Below the pieces are notes generated by a model. That model saw only the letters and a list, made by a program, of their open reading frames with translations. It was not told where the DNA came from and did not search any database. Source: Homarus americanus (taxonomy: Eukaryota > Arthropoda > Malacostraca > Decapoda > Nephropidae). Taken from it: 64,000 nt of DNA. Positions 1 through 11,747 of this stretch are shown in pieces. A program made the translations under genes and the position numbers. The stretch covers positions 3,728,710-3,792,709 of the forward strand of contig NW_024744357.1 of the NCBI RefSeq assembly GCF_018991925.1, in the 5' to 3' direction. How positions within the stretch are numbered: the first letter of the stretch is position 1; each line of letters begins with the position of its first letter.

Positions 1-957
1 GTCACAAGTGGAGTTCCCCAAGGCTCAGTACTTGGACCATTATTATTTATTATATACATAAACGACATAGATATCGGCATAGACAGCAACATAAGTAAAT
101 TTGCTGATGATACTAAAATAGGACGTGTTATTAAATCCGACGAGGACTCAGCAAACTACAGGAAGATCTAAACAAATTTTTCGAATGGTCTGAAAAATGG
201 CAGATGAAATTCAACGTGGACAAATGTAAAGTACTCAGTATAGGAGATGTAAACAGGAACCAGATACCAGATGAACAACGATGCCATGAGAAATCCGACT
301 GTGAGAGAGATTTAGGAGTAATGATAAGTAGGAACCTAAAGCCAAGTAAACAATGTGTATTTCTCGTAACAAGGCTAATAAAGTATTAGGTTCATACAAA
401 GGCGTGTTAGTTACAAGACTAGCGAGGTCATCCTAAAACTGTATCTTGCTCTTGTGAGACCACAACTAGGATTATAGCAGTTCAGTTCTGGTCACCGTAT
501 TACAGAATGGATATAGAATCCTTGGAAAGATTCGAGAGGAGAATGACAAGACTAATCCGGGCATTAGGAACCTTGAGTATAGAGACAGGTTAAAGCATCT
601 TAATTTGCACTCTCGAGAGACGTAGAGCGAGGGCGACCTGATAGAGGTGTAAAGTGGAAGGCAGGGCTAAACAAAGGGGACATTACAAAGGTACTCAAAC
701 TATCCAACCAGGAGCGAACTCGTAACAATGGTTTTAAATTAGACAAATTTAGATTTAGCAGGGAAATAGGTACTGGTTTGGAAACAGAGTAGTGGACGAA
801 TGGAACAAGTTACCAAATATCATCATTAACTCGAATACGCTGAATAGCTTCAAACATAGGTTGGATGCTTATATGAGCAATAGGGGTTGGGTGTAAACGG
901 GACTGCCCAGTATGGGCCAATAGGCCCGCTGCAGTTTCCTCCATTCTTATGTTCTTA
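1..957 (+). mobile_element. CR1-like LINE, 3' fragment of the reverse transcriptase ORF, decayed
   Basis: The window opens inside a reverse transcriptase. The first frame reads [16 protein letters not shown], then [10 protein letters not shown], then [10 protein letters not shown], with the catalytic F-A-D-D at 100-111. A one-base deletion near 150 shifts the frame; the continuation reads KFNVDKCKVLSIGD and ERDLGVMISRNLKPSKQC. Further frameshifts follow, but thumb-region blocks (LALVRPQLG, then RDRLKHLNLHS, then EWNKLPN) remain readable to about 895. These blocks match the usual order in CR1-clade LINEs (GVPQGS..FADDTK..W.MKFN..KC..ERDLGV..LVRP). The non-coding tail ends in the repeated motif ttcttatgttcttatgt near 957. 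The 5' part lies outside the window. A second, inverted copy of the same tail is at 36128-36682. It is a non-functional relic; the clade assignment is from motifs only. Confidence 0.85.
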
Positions 958-982
958 TGTATGTAATGTTATATAAGTCCTC

Positions 983-1006
983 CACACACACACACACACA
1001 CACACA
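983..1006. repeat. (CA)n microsatellite
   Basis: Perfect CA dinucleotide run about 25 bp downstream of the CR1 tail. Confidence 0.95.
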
Positions 1007-1756
1007 AGAACTTTTTAATTATCATTTATAAAGATTCATCTAAGATAATTATAATAAATAACATCGTTGAAAAAGGTAAAATATTGTGATGGTAAATAGA
1101 TAGCCTAGTACACTCTGGCTACCAGTATTTCTCCCCCACACCTCTCATAGTTGACGTAAAAATTATACACATATTTCAGCAACAATCATGAAATTAATGT
1201 ATAACGCAAAAAATCTCAGTGTCTGTCAGATTTTGGAGACGCAGAACACATTATCCAGTTAAAACTGAAAGGCCAGACATTGGTTACAGAAGCAGTAGCC
1301 TAGCCAATACGAAGCAAGGTTAAAAATATAATGACCACTCTAAAAATATTTTGCCTCTACCAATTATTGTCTTTGACTTTGTACCGCTTTTAACTTCATT
1401 CACAAATCCTAGTCTCTGTGGCCCCACCCCACATCAATAATGCAACTTATGAAGTGACTTGTGTATACACGGAAGATCCCCATACAATAAACTGAAGCCA
1501 AAGTCAACCCCCAGTTCAGAACAAAGGATGTGAGGGAGGAGGGCGGGGGGTGAGGTGAGGAGAGAGGGGGGAAAACACTGATCATGAAGTAGGTGGAGGT
1601 ATAACTCTGACACATCACTAAATATAACACGGAAACTGGTGAGGTCACGTTGGGTTTAGTGCTCGCTAGGTATAAGGAAATGGCTGTATGGTAAGTAAAT
1701 ATTGAGCTTTCTATATGTGGTGGTGGTGTAAGGCAGAAGGTGATGTTCGGCCGTTG
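1007..1756. other. AT-rich unique sequence, no gene recognised
   Basis: Open frames are under 80 codons and have no recognisable motif. The G-rich patch at 1525-1570 is simple purine-rich sequence. Confidence 0.6.

Positions 1757-1811
<55 letters not shown>
1757..1811. repeat. (TTA)n microsatellite
   Basis: About 18 tandem TTA units following ccgttgg. It could be the tail of a retroelement on the minus strand, but no element body is recognisable. Confidence 0.95.
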
Positions 1812-3554
1812 GTTATTGTTGTTATTATTACGCTATTATCATTAGCATTAGTATTAAAGCCATTTTAATTGACGAAAAAGGATATATTTTTAGTCAGTAT
1901 CATCTACATGTAAATACAAACATTAAATACTAGTACTGTATACGATGCTATAATGTATGACTGTCCTTAAAACAACTACAGTAAGGATTTTAAGAGTGTA
2001 ATTAGTTTAACACATACAGTACAGTACACTAGTCATCAAGAACTAAAGATGATAGATTTATTTTCGATATCTCTATCTCGGTTAATTTTACTTTTGCACC
2101 ACCCTGTATATTCTTTTTTTTTTCCATCTGAGGGCTGATAGTAAACAAACACGGTATCAATATGTAATGGTCAACCGGCCGTCCATTACGAAGAGCAGAT
2201 GAATGTGTGTGGGTGGTGGACGCGATCAAGTTTCCGCCGCTCGTTTTATTAGTGTCTACGAGTGTGTGTATGTGTGTGTGTCTTTCCAATCTCTACAGGA
2301 AGAACAGTATAAAGGTATATCATGAGTATATCCTTAATGAAATGCCAAAGATTATCTCCAAATATTAAAGGCATTGACCTAATTACCATAAAAAAATACC
2401 TGTATACAAAATTGTTCTCAGTTCCCAAACATTTTCAAAGGCGTACAGTAGCTTCCATTGGGGTTGATTTGAACAATTTCGAAGGTGTGGAATTTAATGA
2501 TTTCTTGGGAATATGATAATATGTATATTTTACGTCATCTGTTTGTCTATATAAATTATTCTGTGTCATATTTTAGCTATATAACTTGTCGTGTATAGCG
2601 ATACGAATCCATATCTGTTTAGCTATACAAATTATTCTGCGTTATCTGCTGAGTTATATACTGTAAATAAATCATTCTGTCGTCTGTTTGCCAATATAAA
2701 TTAATAGTCACCTCACATTATTAAAACACTTATCTTAATTAACCACTAAGTCATTCTGAGCCAAGTCCAATTACTACACCACACGCCATAAGACAGTACA
2801 CATACAACTGTACAGTATACACGCCAATACAATAATTATACCAAAGACGTCATTTACAGTTCAAATATCTCTGTCAATACAATGAATAATCAAATCCAAA
2901 TTATTATAGTAGTGACAGCATTTACACTCCTAACTAACCGTGTAAATAATGTAATCCTATTTAATACAACAGTGACGGTAACTTAAGCACCTCGACAGCA
3001 CTGTATGTATATAGCGTATATAATTATGAGCCGCTAATGGCAGAGGAGGTATCTACATGACAACGACAACAGTGACGAGATGCACGTTACTCCTCGAGGC
3101 AGCCTCATCATTCCTCCCTCTGAGATAATATTAGATACGGCGCTGAAGACCTGCTTTCACGCCACACTACCTCACTCGTTCACTCTCACTTACTCCCTCT
3201 CAATTCTTCCTTCACTCACTCACTCACTCACTTGTCCTTCCTCACTCACTAACCTAACATTCAATTAACCTAACCTAACCAAACTGTACATTGATTTCAC
3301 TAATCTTACCCCAAAATCCAATGTTTTATTAATATTATTATTATTATTATTCACGTCCATCTTCAGGAATTAGGTTTTTTTTTCAGTGTATTATTACCTG
3401 TTAGATAGTCAGCTCTGTCTACCTGTCTCTTATTAATTGCCTTTCCTCTCTTTGTTTAGTCTGGGGATGAAAGATGAAACAGTGTCTGAACAGGAGGACA
3501 GGGTAGAGGATAGTGATGATAAGTAAGCATAGGTGACAATAGTAAACAAGTAGG

Positions 3555-3555
<1 letters not shown>
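1812..3555. other. AT-rich unique sequence, no gene recognised
   Basis: I see no splice-bounded coding block and no recognisable element. It contains a short TG run near 2265-2280, a CACT run near 3213-3230 and a short ATT run near 3335-3351. The frames at 2322-2516 and 3080-3268 show no known motif and are treated as chance. Confidence 0.55.

Positions 3556-3590
<35 letters not shown>
3556..3590. repeat. (AC)n microsatellite
   Basis: Perfect AC run just upstream of the putative SINE. Confidence 0.95.
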
Positions 3591-3591
<1 letters not shown>

Positions 3592-3647
3592 TGTAAAGTT
3601 TTTCATATCGAGCTCTACTTTTTACACACTTCTATAGATACTTCGAG

Positions 3648-3790
3648 GAGAGAGGTGGCCACGTGGTTACAGCGCTCAATTCCTGTCTTTAGGTTGGTTC
3701 ATGCCGCCGGATCACCCAGCTAATAGTGGGTACCTAACTTTCAAGCTCAGGAAGTAAAAGCAGTCTAGTGACGTACCGAAAAAGGTTAAG
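3648..3790 (+). mobile_element. Putative tRNA-derived SINE
   Basis: The segment has an A-box-like TGGCCACGTGG (from about 3656) and, about 45 bp on, a B-box-like GGTTCATGCC. This spacing suits an internal RNA polymerase III promoter. It is followed by cacccagctaatagtggg and tacctaactt, which resemble tacccagcagtaattggg in the copy at 48635-48860. A tRNA-like head plus a shared tRNA-unrelated body is what defines a SINE; the B box is imperfect and no clear tail is visible. Seen: motifs and the second copy. Inferred: SINE identity. Confidence 0.45.
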
Positions 3791-4319
3791 GTGTATTTGA
3801 ACTATTGGAATTATTTTTTTTCATGTTTTCACAGTCTGTCTTATGAGTTACACTAATTACTAACCACCACTACACACCCTCAGTCGATCCATGAAGACAT
3901 CTGTTGAAAATCCATTACGTAGAATTTCTGCCTACCAAAACTTATTAATACTCCAGACTGTGTGGAACTTCCTGCCACTGAGCGTTTTTCCTGCGTTATA
4001 TAACCTTAAGTCAGTTCAAATTATCTTGCTTGAAATATCTCCAGTCTTTGGCAAGGGGTCGTCTCCTCGGTGAATAGTTTGGAGAAAGACACTCGTACAG
4101 GAGCCTAAAGAGGCGAGAATTGTTGCACGGTGACTACATTATTTCTCGTCTAATAGGTGAAATTAATTTCTCGGAGTGTCAACAAATTATATCTTGGTTG
4201 GTATTATTCTCACCAACACGAGTTAGGTACACAGATAGCCTCGTTTAGTTTACAATTTATTGACAAAGCTTGGAATACAGTTTGCCTATTCCGAGTAATT
4301 CAGTCAGGTCTTGACACTG
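3791..4319. other. Unique sequence, no gene recognised
   Basis: Short open frames (3891-4073, 4157-4390) carry no known motif and lack convincing splice sites. Confidence 0.5.
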
Positions 4320-4545
4320 AGGGTGGTATCACTTCTCACTGCCACGCAGGACAGAGGTTCATACACAAAGACATACATCATATTCACTAACAGTATATAT
4401 AGGTCAGATTCATGTGGCTTGATGTCGCTGTTCACTGCCATGCAGGACAAAGGTTCGTACACAAAGAAATACATATATAGGTCAGAGTCATGTGGGTGAT
4501 GTCACTGTTCACTGCCATTCAGGACAGTGGTTCATATACATTGGA
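4320..4545. repeat. Three diverged tandem copies of an 80-110 bp unit
   Basis: The core tcactgcca(t/c)gcaggaca followed by ggttc(a/g)tacacaaag occurs near 4336, 4433 and 4510, with intervening ataggtcaga and catgtgg also repeated. The third copy is the most diverged. Confidence 0.7.
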
Positions 4546-4569
4546 CGTCATATTCTAGTTGAAGACTAA

Positions 4570-5925
4570 TTAGTGTGGGCTAGCAAATTTTGGATAAACA
4601 GCAAGAATATCCTCAAGCACCCCTGATTCAATGTAGTAATTACAAAGTTCATGATAAAATAAGCCAGGTGGCCTGAAGTCTTTGACAGTGTCACATTCAA
4701 CAATATAGTGTTCAAGTGTATGCTTTAAAGGTTTATCACAAAGTTTACATGCTGAGTGTTCCGGTATGGGTACAGCGTTACTAACTTGCCAGATGTGTCT
4801 GTATCCTAGCCTAATTCTGGCCACAACTATATCACATTGTTTAGTTCTGTCCTTACAGTGTATGTTGGCCATACCGGTACCTCTTGTCACAAAATTTGTC
4901 ATATTTACTAATGCTACAACTGCCAGGTCTCGCTGTTTTTAAGTACAGCATTGGATAGGCCAAGGTCACAGTCAACATTTTCTTTCTTACATGCCTCATT
5001 GGCCAGTCTATACACAGTCATGATACCTAATTCCAACATGGGACGGAATCCACACAAATTCGATACGAGAGTTGTTCTCATTGGCAGTTATCACATTTCT
5101 TTTAATATCACATACAACTTTAGACATAGAGCCTGACGGGCTGTTCATTGATTTCAAAGCACTTTGAGAGTCACAGAATATCACCCCACCTCCATTTTTT
5201 TTAAGGTAGTCTGTAGCTAATTAGATTCCAGTTAGTTCAGTTTGTGTTGTGCTGCCCAGTTGTTCAGCCTTTGCTTGTTTGACACTATCATCTCTTTTTC
5301 TTTATATATTACAATTGCACAGCCTGTTCTACCTGTGTTTGTCTGCACAGAACCATCAGTAAAAGCATAACATTCACTTGATTTAAAACTCTCTATGTGT
5401 CTGTTAATAGTTCTAGTGTGACACATCTCACCACATCGGTGTTTAACATTTGCTTACTACCAACAGGAGTGTAATTAATTGGAACTGATATATCCAACCA
5501 AGGAGGAAGGGCATTACTGGGTTCGTCTGGGGTGATTGGGACATTAAGTTTCAAGAGATCTGCAAAACTTTTATGAAGCCACGCCCCCAAAGAGTCTTTT
5601 GTGGAAGGTTAGCGAGATAGTCGAGATTACTTAGATTGAACATCAACTCAGTTTGAGCTGTAGTTTGGGGACCATTGTTCTTCAAAACTTTGACACAAAA
5701 CATGGTATTAAGTAGAGCTATCCTCTCAGATAGGAGGGCAGCCCGATCTCTTTCCTCATGTTTACAATTCTGCTAGATTTTTTGGCATCCTAGAATGATG
5801 CGCATGGCTTCATTTTGCACTACCTCAAGGCTGTTGAGTTGTTTAGGCGGAAGAGTCACAAGATGGAGAGCATGATAGTCAACAAATGAAAGTGTGTTGG
5901 TGTAAAGGACGCTACAGATATAAAA
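4570..5925 (-). mobile_element. I/Jockey-group LINE remnant: RNase H domain and C-terminus of ORF2
   Basis: Read on the minus strand, the pieces appear in the order expected after a LINE reverse transcriptase. First a linker containing QLNSLEVVQNEAMRIILGCQ (about 5760-5840), then FADLLKLNVPITPDEPSNALP (here split around 5510-5570 from WLDISVPINYTPVGS). Next is an RNase H domain: YAFTDGSVQ with the first catalytic Asp near 5365, TELTG with the Glu near 5235, VIFCDSQSALKSMN with the second Asp near 5170, and FVWIPSHVG with the His near 5060. It ends with a Cys/His tail (SACKLCDKPLKHTLEHYIVE) and a stop near 4570. All four catalytic residues survive, but several frameshifts and in-frame stops break the frame. 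The reverse transcriptase is missing, so this is a 5'-truncated dead copy. Which clade within the group is uncertain. Confidence 0.8.
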
Positions 5926-6849
5926 GTCAACAATCTATTAAATAAATAACATAATAACACAAAATTTAACGTAATACACTATATGAAAGATGCCGTTTAG
6001 TCTCGAATTCTCAAGGGTTCATACATTGAAATTTCCAAGTAAATGGAAATGTTTAAAAGCTCTGGACTGCCTAACGTTAAATACAACACAAAAATAATAT
6101 TCAAAACATTAAAAATACACCATGAACCTACCTTAACTAGAGACATCCACAATATCACCAGTTGAAGGACGAATATTAACAGGCTTTACTGCTTCCAACC
6201 ATCCCGTATACACACACACAACACATAGTTACTCTCCTTCAGAGATACACAACGAGGCGCCCTGTGTTGACGTACATATAGCAGACGCGTGACAAAAACC
6301 TTCCCTACACATGGTCGTATATTGTGGGAGGTGACACTGACTTGACGCTTCCCCAAGTTCCCCAGCAACGCGGATTTAGAGGACGCGGGGCTAGCAACAA
6401 GAGCAGATTACTTCTAACAGTATTTTTTATTCATGTTTATGTTGCGAGGATCAGCTGTTTGAAGGTTGTGTTAATAAAAAGTAAAGTTTTATATTATTTT
6501 AAGTCATATATTGTATATTTAACGATTTATTTCACGTGTTTATACTGCATTTTTAAATTATTTACGTACGTGTCTGTTCGCCTCTCCTCTTGAACCACGA
6601 ACCCCGAGATTCACAGACCTGAATCCGAAGCATTTATGGTGTTCTTGAAGAGCAGTGGCTGTGTTTACATGTGTCCCCGGCTCATTAGTCAGAAGTATAC
6701 GACATCTTGATCCAGTCGCGTCTCGAAGGTCAACGTGAATAAATTTCAAGTTTTACTGATTAATTTCCTGTAAAGTTGACATTTCTTTGTCTGTTTGGCT
6801 TGTATCCCTAACCTACTTTATCTCATCTACTTATCAATCCATTATCAAA
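5926..6849. other. Unique sequence, no gene recognised
   Basis: Between 6190 and 6420 the sequence is richer in CG dinucleotides than its surroundings (for example gcagacgcgtgac and acgcggatttagaggacgcg). This could be an old promoter or repeat, but no initiator, splice donor or coding block supports a gene. Confidence 0.4.
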
Positions 6850-6889
6850 TTTCTCCTCCATTCCTAACCTATTCCTCCACTTATCAACC

Positions 6890-7305
6890 CCCTTCTTCCA
6901 CCACAAACTCCCTCCACCACAACCCCCTCTTTCCACAACACCCCTCCTCTTCCACCACAACCCCCCTTCCACCAACCCTCCTCTTCCACAACCCCCCTCT
7001 CCACCACAACCCCTCTTCCACCACAACCCCCCCTTCCACCACAACCCTCCTCCTCTCCCACCACAACCCCCTCCTCTTCCACCACAACCCCTCCTCCCTC
7101 TCCCACCACAACCCCCCTCCTCTTCCACCACAACCCCTCCTCTTCCACCACAACCCCCTCCTCTTCCACTACAACCCTCCTCTCTTCCACCACAGCCCCC
7201 TCCACCACAACTCTCTCTCCACCACAACCCCCCTCCTTCCTTCCACAACCTCCCTTCCTCCACCACAACCCTCCTTCTTTCCACCACCCCCTTCCACCAC
7301 AACCT
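6890..7305. repeat. Pyrimidine-rich minisatellite, unit about 17-19 bp
   Basis: Irregular tandem copies of ccaccacaacccctcctctt. Open frames on both strands (poly Pro/Ser/Thr, and Trp/Gly on the complement) are repeat artefacts. Confidence 0.9.
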
Positions 7306-7762
7306 AATACCTTCCTCTTGTTGCTACTTATACACCTTCTTCCCCCATCACACTACTATAACTCCTTTTTCCACTCATCCCTAGTAGCTCCTTATCTCCC
7401 TTCCGTTACCTCTCTCTCTTTCCTCCTTTCCCCTCTCAACGGTCTCTGTCAACAGCCCCCTCACTCCTCCTCCTCTACGCCAACTCTTCCTCTCGCACTC
7501 ATTACTTTAACTCTCTCCCTCTCACCCACTCCATCACCACACCTCTCTCCACCTTTCCCACTCCACCACCACACCCATCTCCACCTTTCCCACTCCACCA
7601 CCACACCCATCTCCACCTTTTTCATTCATCACCATAACTCTCCATCACGACGCCTCTTTCATCTCCCTCTCCATCACCAACCCTCTCCCTCACCCCCAGT
7701 CCCTGCCCTCTCCAACTCAGTCACCACTCCCCACTCGTCCCTCTCCCCATCACCCCAGCCTT
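7306..7762. repeat. C/T-rich low-complexity tract
   Basis: Irregular pyrimidine-rich sequence. It holds a short direct repeat of about 37 bp at 7545-7620, with core ccaccaccacacccatctcc. The 148-codon frame is compositional. Confidence 0.8.
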
Positions 7763-7910
7763 AGTCTCCCCTTGTGTGGTAGTGGCACTTGTACTGCGTG
7801 TGACGGAAGGCTGGCACCCCCGGATCTATTTTTGCCTTGAGTGCCAAACCTACAGCATGGCACTGACACCACAAGCCGTCAAACACGTGTCTTTCTCAAT
7901 CGTAGTAGCG

Positions 7911-8036
7911 ATGAGGGGAGGAAGAGAGGAGGAAGAGGAGGAGGAGAAGTATGGAGAAGGAAGAGTAAGAAGAGGAAGAATAAGAAGAGGAGGAAGAATG
8001 AAATTATGGAGGAAGGAAGAAGAATATGATTGGGAA

Positions 8037-8081
<45 letters not shown>
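7911..8081. repeat. Purine-rich tract ending in (GA)n
   Basis: GGA/GAA-rich stretch followed by a clean GA run at about 8041-8081. Confidence 0.9.
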
Positions 8082-8085
<4 letters not shown>

Positions 8086-9036
8086 TTCACTCTATCTCTT
8101 GTAGCAGTTCTCCACTTTCCATCAGGCAGGAACAATTCAACACGAGTCATCAAACACTTCAAGATGGCGGCAGTATTAGATAAAGACTCTACCTCAGTGT
8201 AACAATAATTTATGTTTTATATTTACCTTTTCTTATCATTGTTATTCTTTTATTTACTTTTCTTATCCCGTCGGTATACAAAAGTAAAATAAAATAGTTC
8301 CCCCGAGGTAACAGCGCATCCGTTTTTTGTTTCACACTAATCCATAAATCTGAAAATATCCTGAAAGTTTAGGTTAAGGTAGGTTAGGATACGATGGGTT
8401 AGGTTATGGAAGGTTGGGTTAAATTGGGGTAAGGATAGGTTAGGTTAAGTCATCCCAGATTACATTAGATTTGTTTAAGTTTCTTTATAGTAGGTTAGAT
8501 CAGGGCAAGACGAGTTTGGGTTAGGCATAATAACTTTACCCCACAGTCGTAACCAATAAACGTAACGAGCAGGAACAGCTGTATCCCTCACGTGGCCATC
8601 TGGGCGTCAACAACTGATAAAGGCGAAGTCATTAATCACTCGTTCGACCACACCAAGATGACAGCCCCCCCCCTTGACGGCACGCGACGACCAGCTGCAG
8701 TGACGACTTTTTGTTTTCTCCAGAGGAACCAATGTTTACTGAACACAACTTACCCATAGATAACAAAAATAAACAACAGTGAGAATGTTTACCTTGTGTC
8801 CTAAACATAACAATAAATACGACTAATAAACGGAAGAATGAATTTGTTTTTTATACGTAGATACAAATGTATGATACGCTGGACCGAATGTTTACAGCAA
8901 CAGGGCAATGAAAAACAAAATAATAAAAGTAATTAAAGAAAATAACATTAGTATAAATATAACCGGAGAAATAGGGGGATTAATAATGTATGTGTGAGAA
9001 TATAATGGTCTAGTAATAAGTGATTAAGATGGAGAT

Positions 9037-9037
<1 letters not shown>
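8082..9037. other. Unique sequence with degenerate TTAGG motifs
   Basis: Scattered ggttaggtt-like motifs lie at 8365-8530. The block 8565-8720 is more GC-rich (for example cacgtggccatctgggcgtc) but has no frame or splice signal that I trust. Confidence 0.5.
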
Positions 9038-9081
<44 letters not shown>

Positions 9082-9200
9082 TATTACATACACACATACA
9101 TACACACGCACACATACACACACATACATGCACATACATACATACAAACATCATACACACACACACACACATGCACATACACACACAATACACATGCACA
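9038..9200. repeat. (AC)n grading into ACAT/ACAC microsatellite
   Basis: Pure AC to about 9077, then interrupted cacatacatacacac. Confidence 0.95.
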
Positions 9201-9204
9201 TACA

Positions 9205-9990
9205 CACACACCCCAACACCACTCCCCAACACACCGCAACACCACCCTCCAACACACCCCAACACTCCACTCCCCAACACACTGCAACACCAATTCTCCT
9301 CCACACCCAACACCACTCCTCCAACACACCGCAACACCACCTCCTCCAACACACACCCAACACCACTCCCCAACACACCGCAACACCACTCCCCCAACAC
9401 ACCGCAACACCACCCTCCAACACACCCCAACACCACCTCCTCCAACAACACACCCCAACACCCACCCCTCCTCCAACACACACACCCCTGCCAACACCAC
9501 TCCTCCCCAACACACCCCAACACACCCCAACACCACTCCCCAACACCACTCCTCCAACACACCCCAACACCACTCCCAACACACCGCAACACCACTCTCC
9601 TCCAACACACCCCCAACACCACTCCTCCCCAACACACCCCAACACCACTCCTCCAACACACACCTCAACACCACCACCTCCCCAACACCACATCCCTCCC
9701 CAACACACCCCCAACACCACCCCCCCAACACCACTCCCCTCCTCCAACACACCCTCCCAACACCACTCCCAACACACCGCAACACCACTCCTCCTCCAAC
9801 ACACCCCAACACCACTTCCCTAACACACCCCAACACCACTCCTCCTACAACACACCCCCAACACCACTCCTCCAACACACCCCATCACCACCTCCTCCAA
9901 CACACCCCAACACCACTCACCTCCAACACACCCCCCAACACCACCACCTCCCAACACACAACCCAACACACCCCAACACCACTCCCCTCC
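9205..9990. repeat. CA/CT-rich minisatellite, unit about 24 bp
   Basis: Irregular tandem copies of caacaccactcctccaac followed by acacccc. It probably grew from the adjoining CA microsatellite. Long frames on both strands (up to 297 codons of His/Pro/Thr, and Cys/Trp/Gly on the complement) are repeat artefacts. Confidence 0.92.
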
Positions 9991-10047
9991 TACGCACCTA
10001 CCTCCTGTTCTGGCTCATAGGTCGTTCGCCAGGTCGTATATTCTTGT

Positions 10048-10213
10048 TGGTGATTTGGTGGTGAAAAACGCATCCTTAATAGCGTAACCTAACCTAACCT
10101 AAGCTGGGTTGGGTTAGGTTAGGTTAGGTTAGGTTAGGTTAGGTTAGGTTAGGTTAATCTACAGGTTAAGCAAACTAGGGGGTGTCTAATCTTCACGTAA
10201 TCCACAATAAAAC
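10048..10213. mobile_element. Telomere-core foldback element, copy 1
   Basis: The core switches from CCTAA-type units (10085-10104) to about ten GGTTAG-type units (up to 10158). The right arm reads ggggtgtctaatcttcacg then taatcc. This is the reverse complement of the family terminus GGATTACGTGAAGATTA then GACACCCC. The left arm is mostly lost. Confidence 0.6.
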
Positions 10214-10552
10214 CCACTTAACTGACCATTTTCAAAACCCAGACTGTACAGTATATTGCACCCCCCCCCCTTATATAGATACACTGCCCCAGTTAGTGTG
10301 AACCTCCAATCATCCATAACAGCTACCAAACACACAAACACATCCCCCTCAACCACGGGACTGACTGACACACACGCGCCAGACCTCCTTCATTTGTTTG
10401 GCCATAAAAACGTGAGGCAGCGCAAGCAAGCAGGGGTAAGAGTGAGGTTGACGCATAGGTGAAGATATTTGCTTTGTATAATGTATAATTTGCTATGTAT
10501 ATTGTATAAACCTTGTATACTCGTCTATTAAATTGATAAAAAAAATATCCCA
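10214..10552. other. Unique sequence, no gene recognised
   Basis: No supported feature. It holds a C homopolymer of about 10 at 10260-10270. Confidence 0.5.
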
Positions 10553-10575
10553 GGAGAGAGAGAGAGAGAGAGAGC
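10553..10575. repeat. (GA)n microsatellite
   Basis: Clean dinucleotide run. Confidence 0.95.
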
Positions 10576-10724
10576 TGTGTTGTTCTATGTATTCACCAAG
10601 GCGTCGTAAGTTTAACTGTCTAATGTAAATAAATTCTATCGACAAAGAGTTCATGGGGGTGTGGACTGTGTTGAGACGTGGCATCTTGTTCTGCCATAGT
10701 TTCTCTGATCGTCTCTCGTAGGGC

Positions 10725-10833
<109 letters not shown>

Positions 10834-10882
10834 TGTACATGTGTATAAGTAACATTTGAAGATTAGGAAACGGTAAACAGTA

Positions 10883-10916
<34 letters not shown>
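10883..10916. repeat. (TG)n microsatellite
   Basis: Clean TG run. Confidence 0.95.
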
Positions 10917-10917
<1 letters not shown>

Positions 10918-11139
10918 GGCACCCAGACTGGAGGTATCACTCGGGAGGGGGGGGGTCAAGAGTCGTATGTCTCTGTATTTATATAATGTGTCGTTGGTGG
11001 ATGAACCTCTTCCTTAACTACACTCCCCCATCTCTCCCTCATCACCCTCTCCTCATTTCTTCATCACCCCCTCACCCCTCCTCTCATCACCCCTTCCCTC
11101 ACCCCCCACCTATAAACCACAAAGAACGTAACTCCCTCA

Positions 11140-11275
11140 CTATTGTTTACCTGACTTTATTTCACCTGATGATTACACGCCCTAACGCTACCTGGTGAGC
11201 AAGGTAAGGTAAGGTAAGGTAAGGTAGGGTAAGGTAAGGTAAGGTAAGGTAAGGTAATGTAAGGTTAGGGTCATT
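11140..11275. mobile_element. Telomere-core foldback element, left half, core drifted to GGTAA
   Basis: The arm tttatttcacctgatgatta then cacgccctaacgctacc matches the family arm. It is followed by about 13 GGTAA units (11201-11265) instead of GGTTA. The right arm is not seen. Confidence 0.6.
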
Positions 11276-11740
11276 ATAATAGTGATATAGAAGAAATATT
11301 CTCCAAAATACTATATACATCAGTGGTCGTCGTGGTCACTGCAAAAAAAAATAAAAAAATCTACCACCGCTCTCTACGCGTCAAAACCCTACCATACCAT
11401 ACCTATAAAAACACTACCTATATATGTGTGTTATATAGTCCATACGCCTATACACCGCCCTATATATAGACCAGGCTGTCACTAGTGTTATCCTATAGGC
11501 TTTTGAGATGTGTGTGGTGCAGCGCTATCGTGTGACTTAGGGGATCTTACACACCTCAAACGGTTGTCAGTTCCTAGAAGTGTTTACTTAAATCGTAAAA
11601 AAAAGAGGTGTGGAGGGGGTAGAGTGGGGGGATGAGAGGGGCGGCGGCGTGGGGTGGTGAGGAGGGTGGAGGGGTGGAGTGGGGTGCAGAGGAGATTACA
11701 GAAGTGAGGGGTGAAGAGGGGCGAGGGAACATGTGTGGTG
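11276..11740. other. Unique sequence then purine-rich tract
   Basis: No gene recognised. 11603-11740 is G-rich simple sequence ending in a short TG run. Confidence 0.5.
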
Positions 11741-11747
11741 TGTGTGT

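Noticed and set aside
3650..3725. Functional tRNA gene
   Set aside because: Box-like motifs are present, but I could not find complementary acceptor and anticodon stems; a SINE head fits better.
8948..10064. Cys/Trp/Gly-rich or His/Thr/Pro-rich frames of 217-297 codons
   Set aside because: Overlapping frames in nearly all phases of a CA/CT minisatellite; no start context or splice sites.
10085..10158. Telomere fusion scar
   Set aside because: The order is CCTAA then TTAGG, opposite to a head-to-head telomere fusion (TTAGG then CCTAA), and flanking arms place it in the foldback family.
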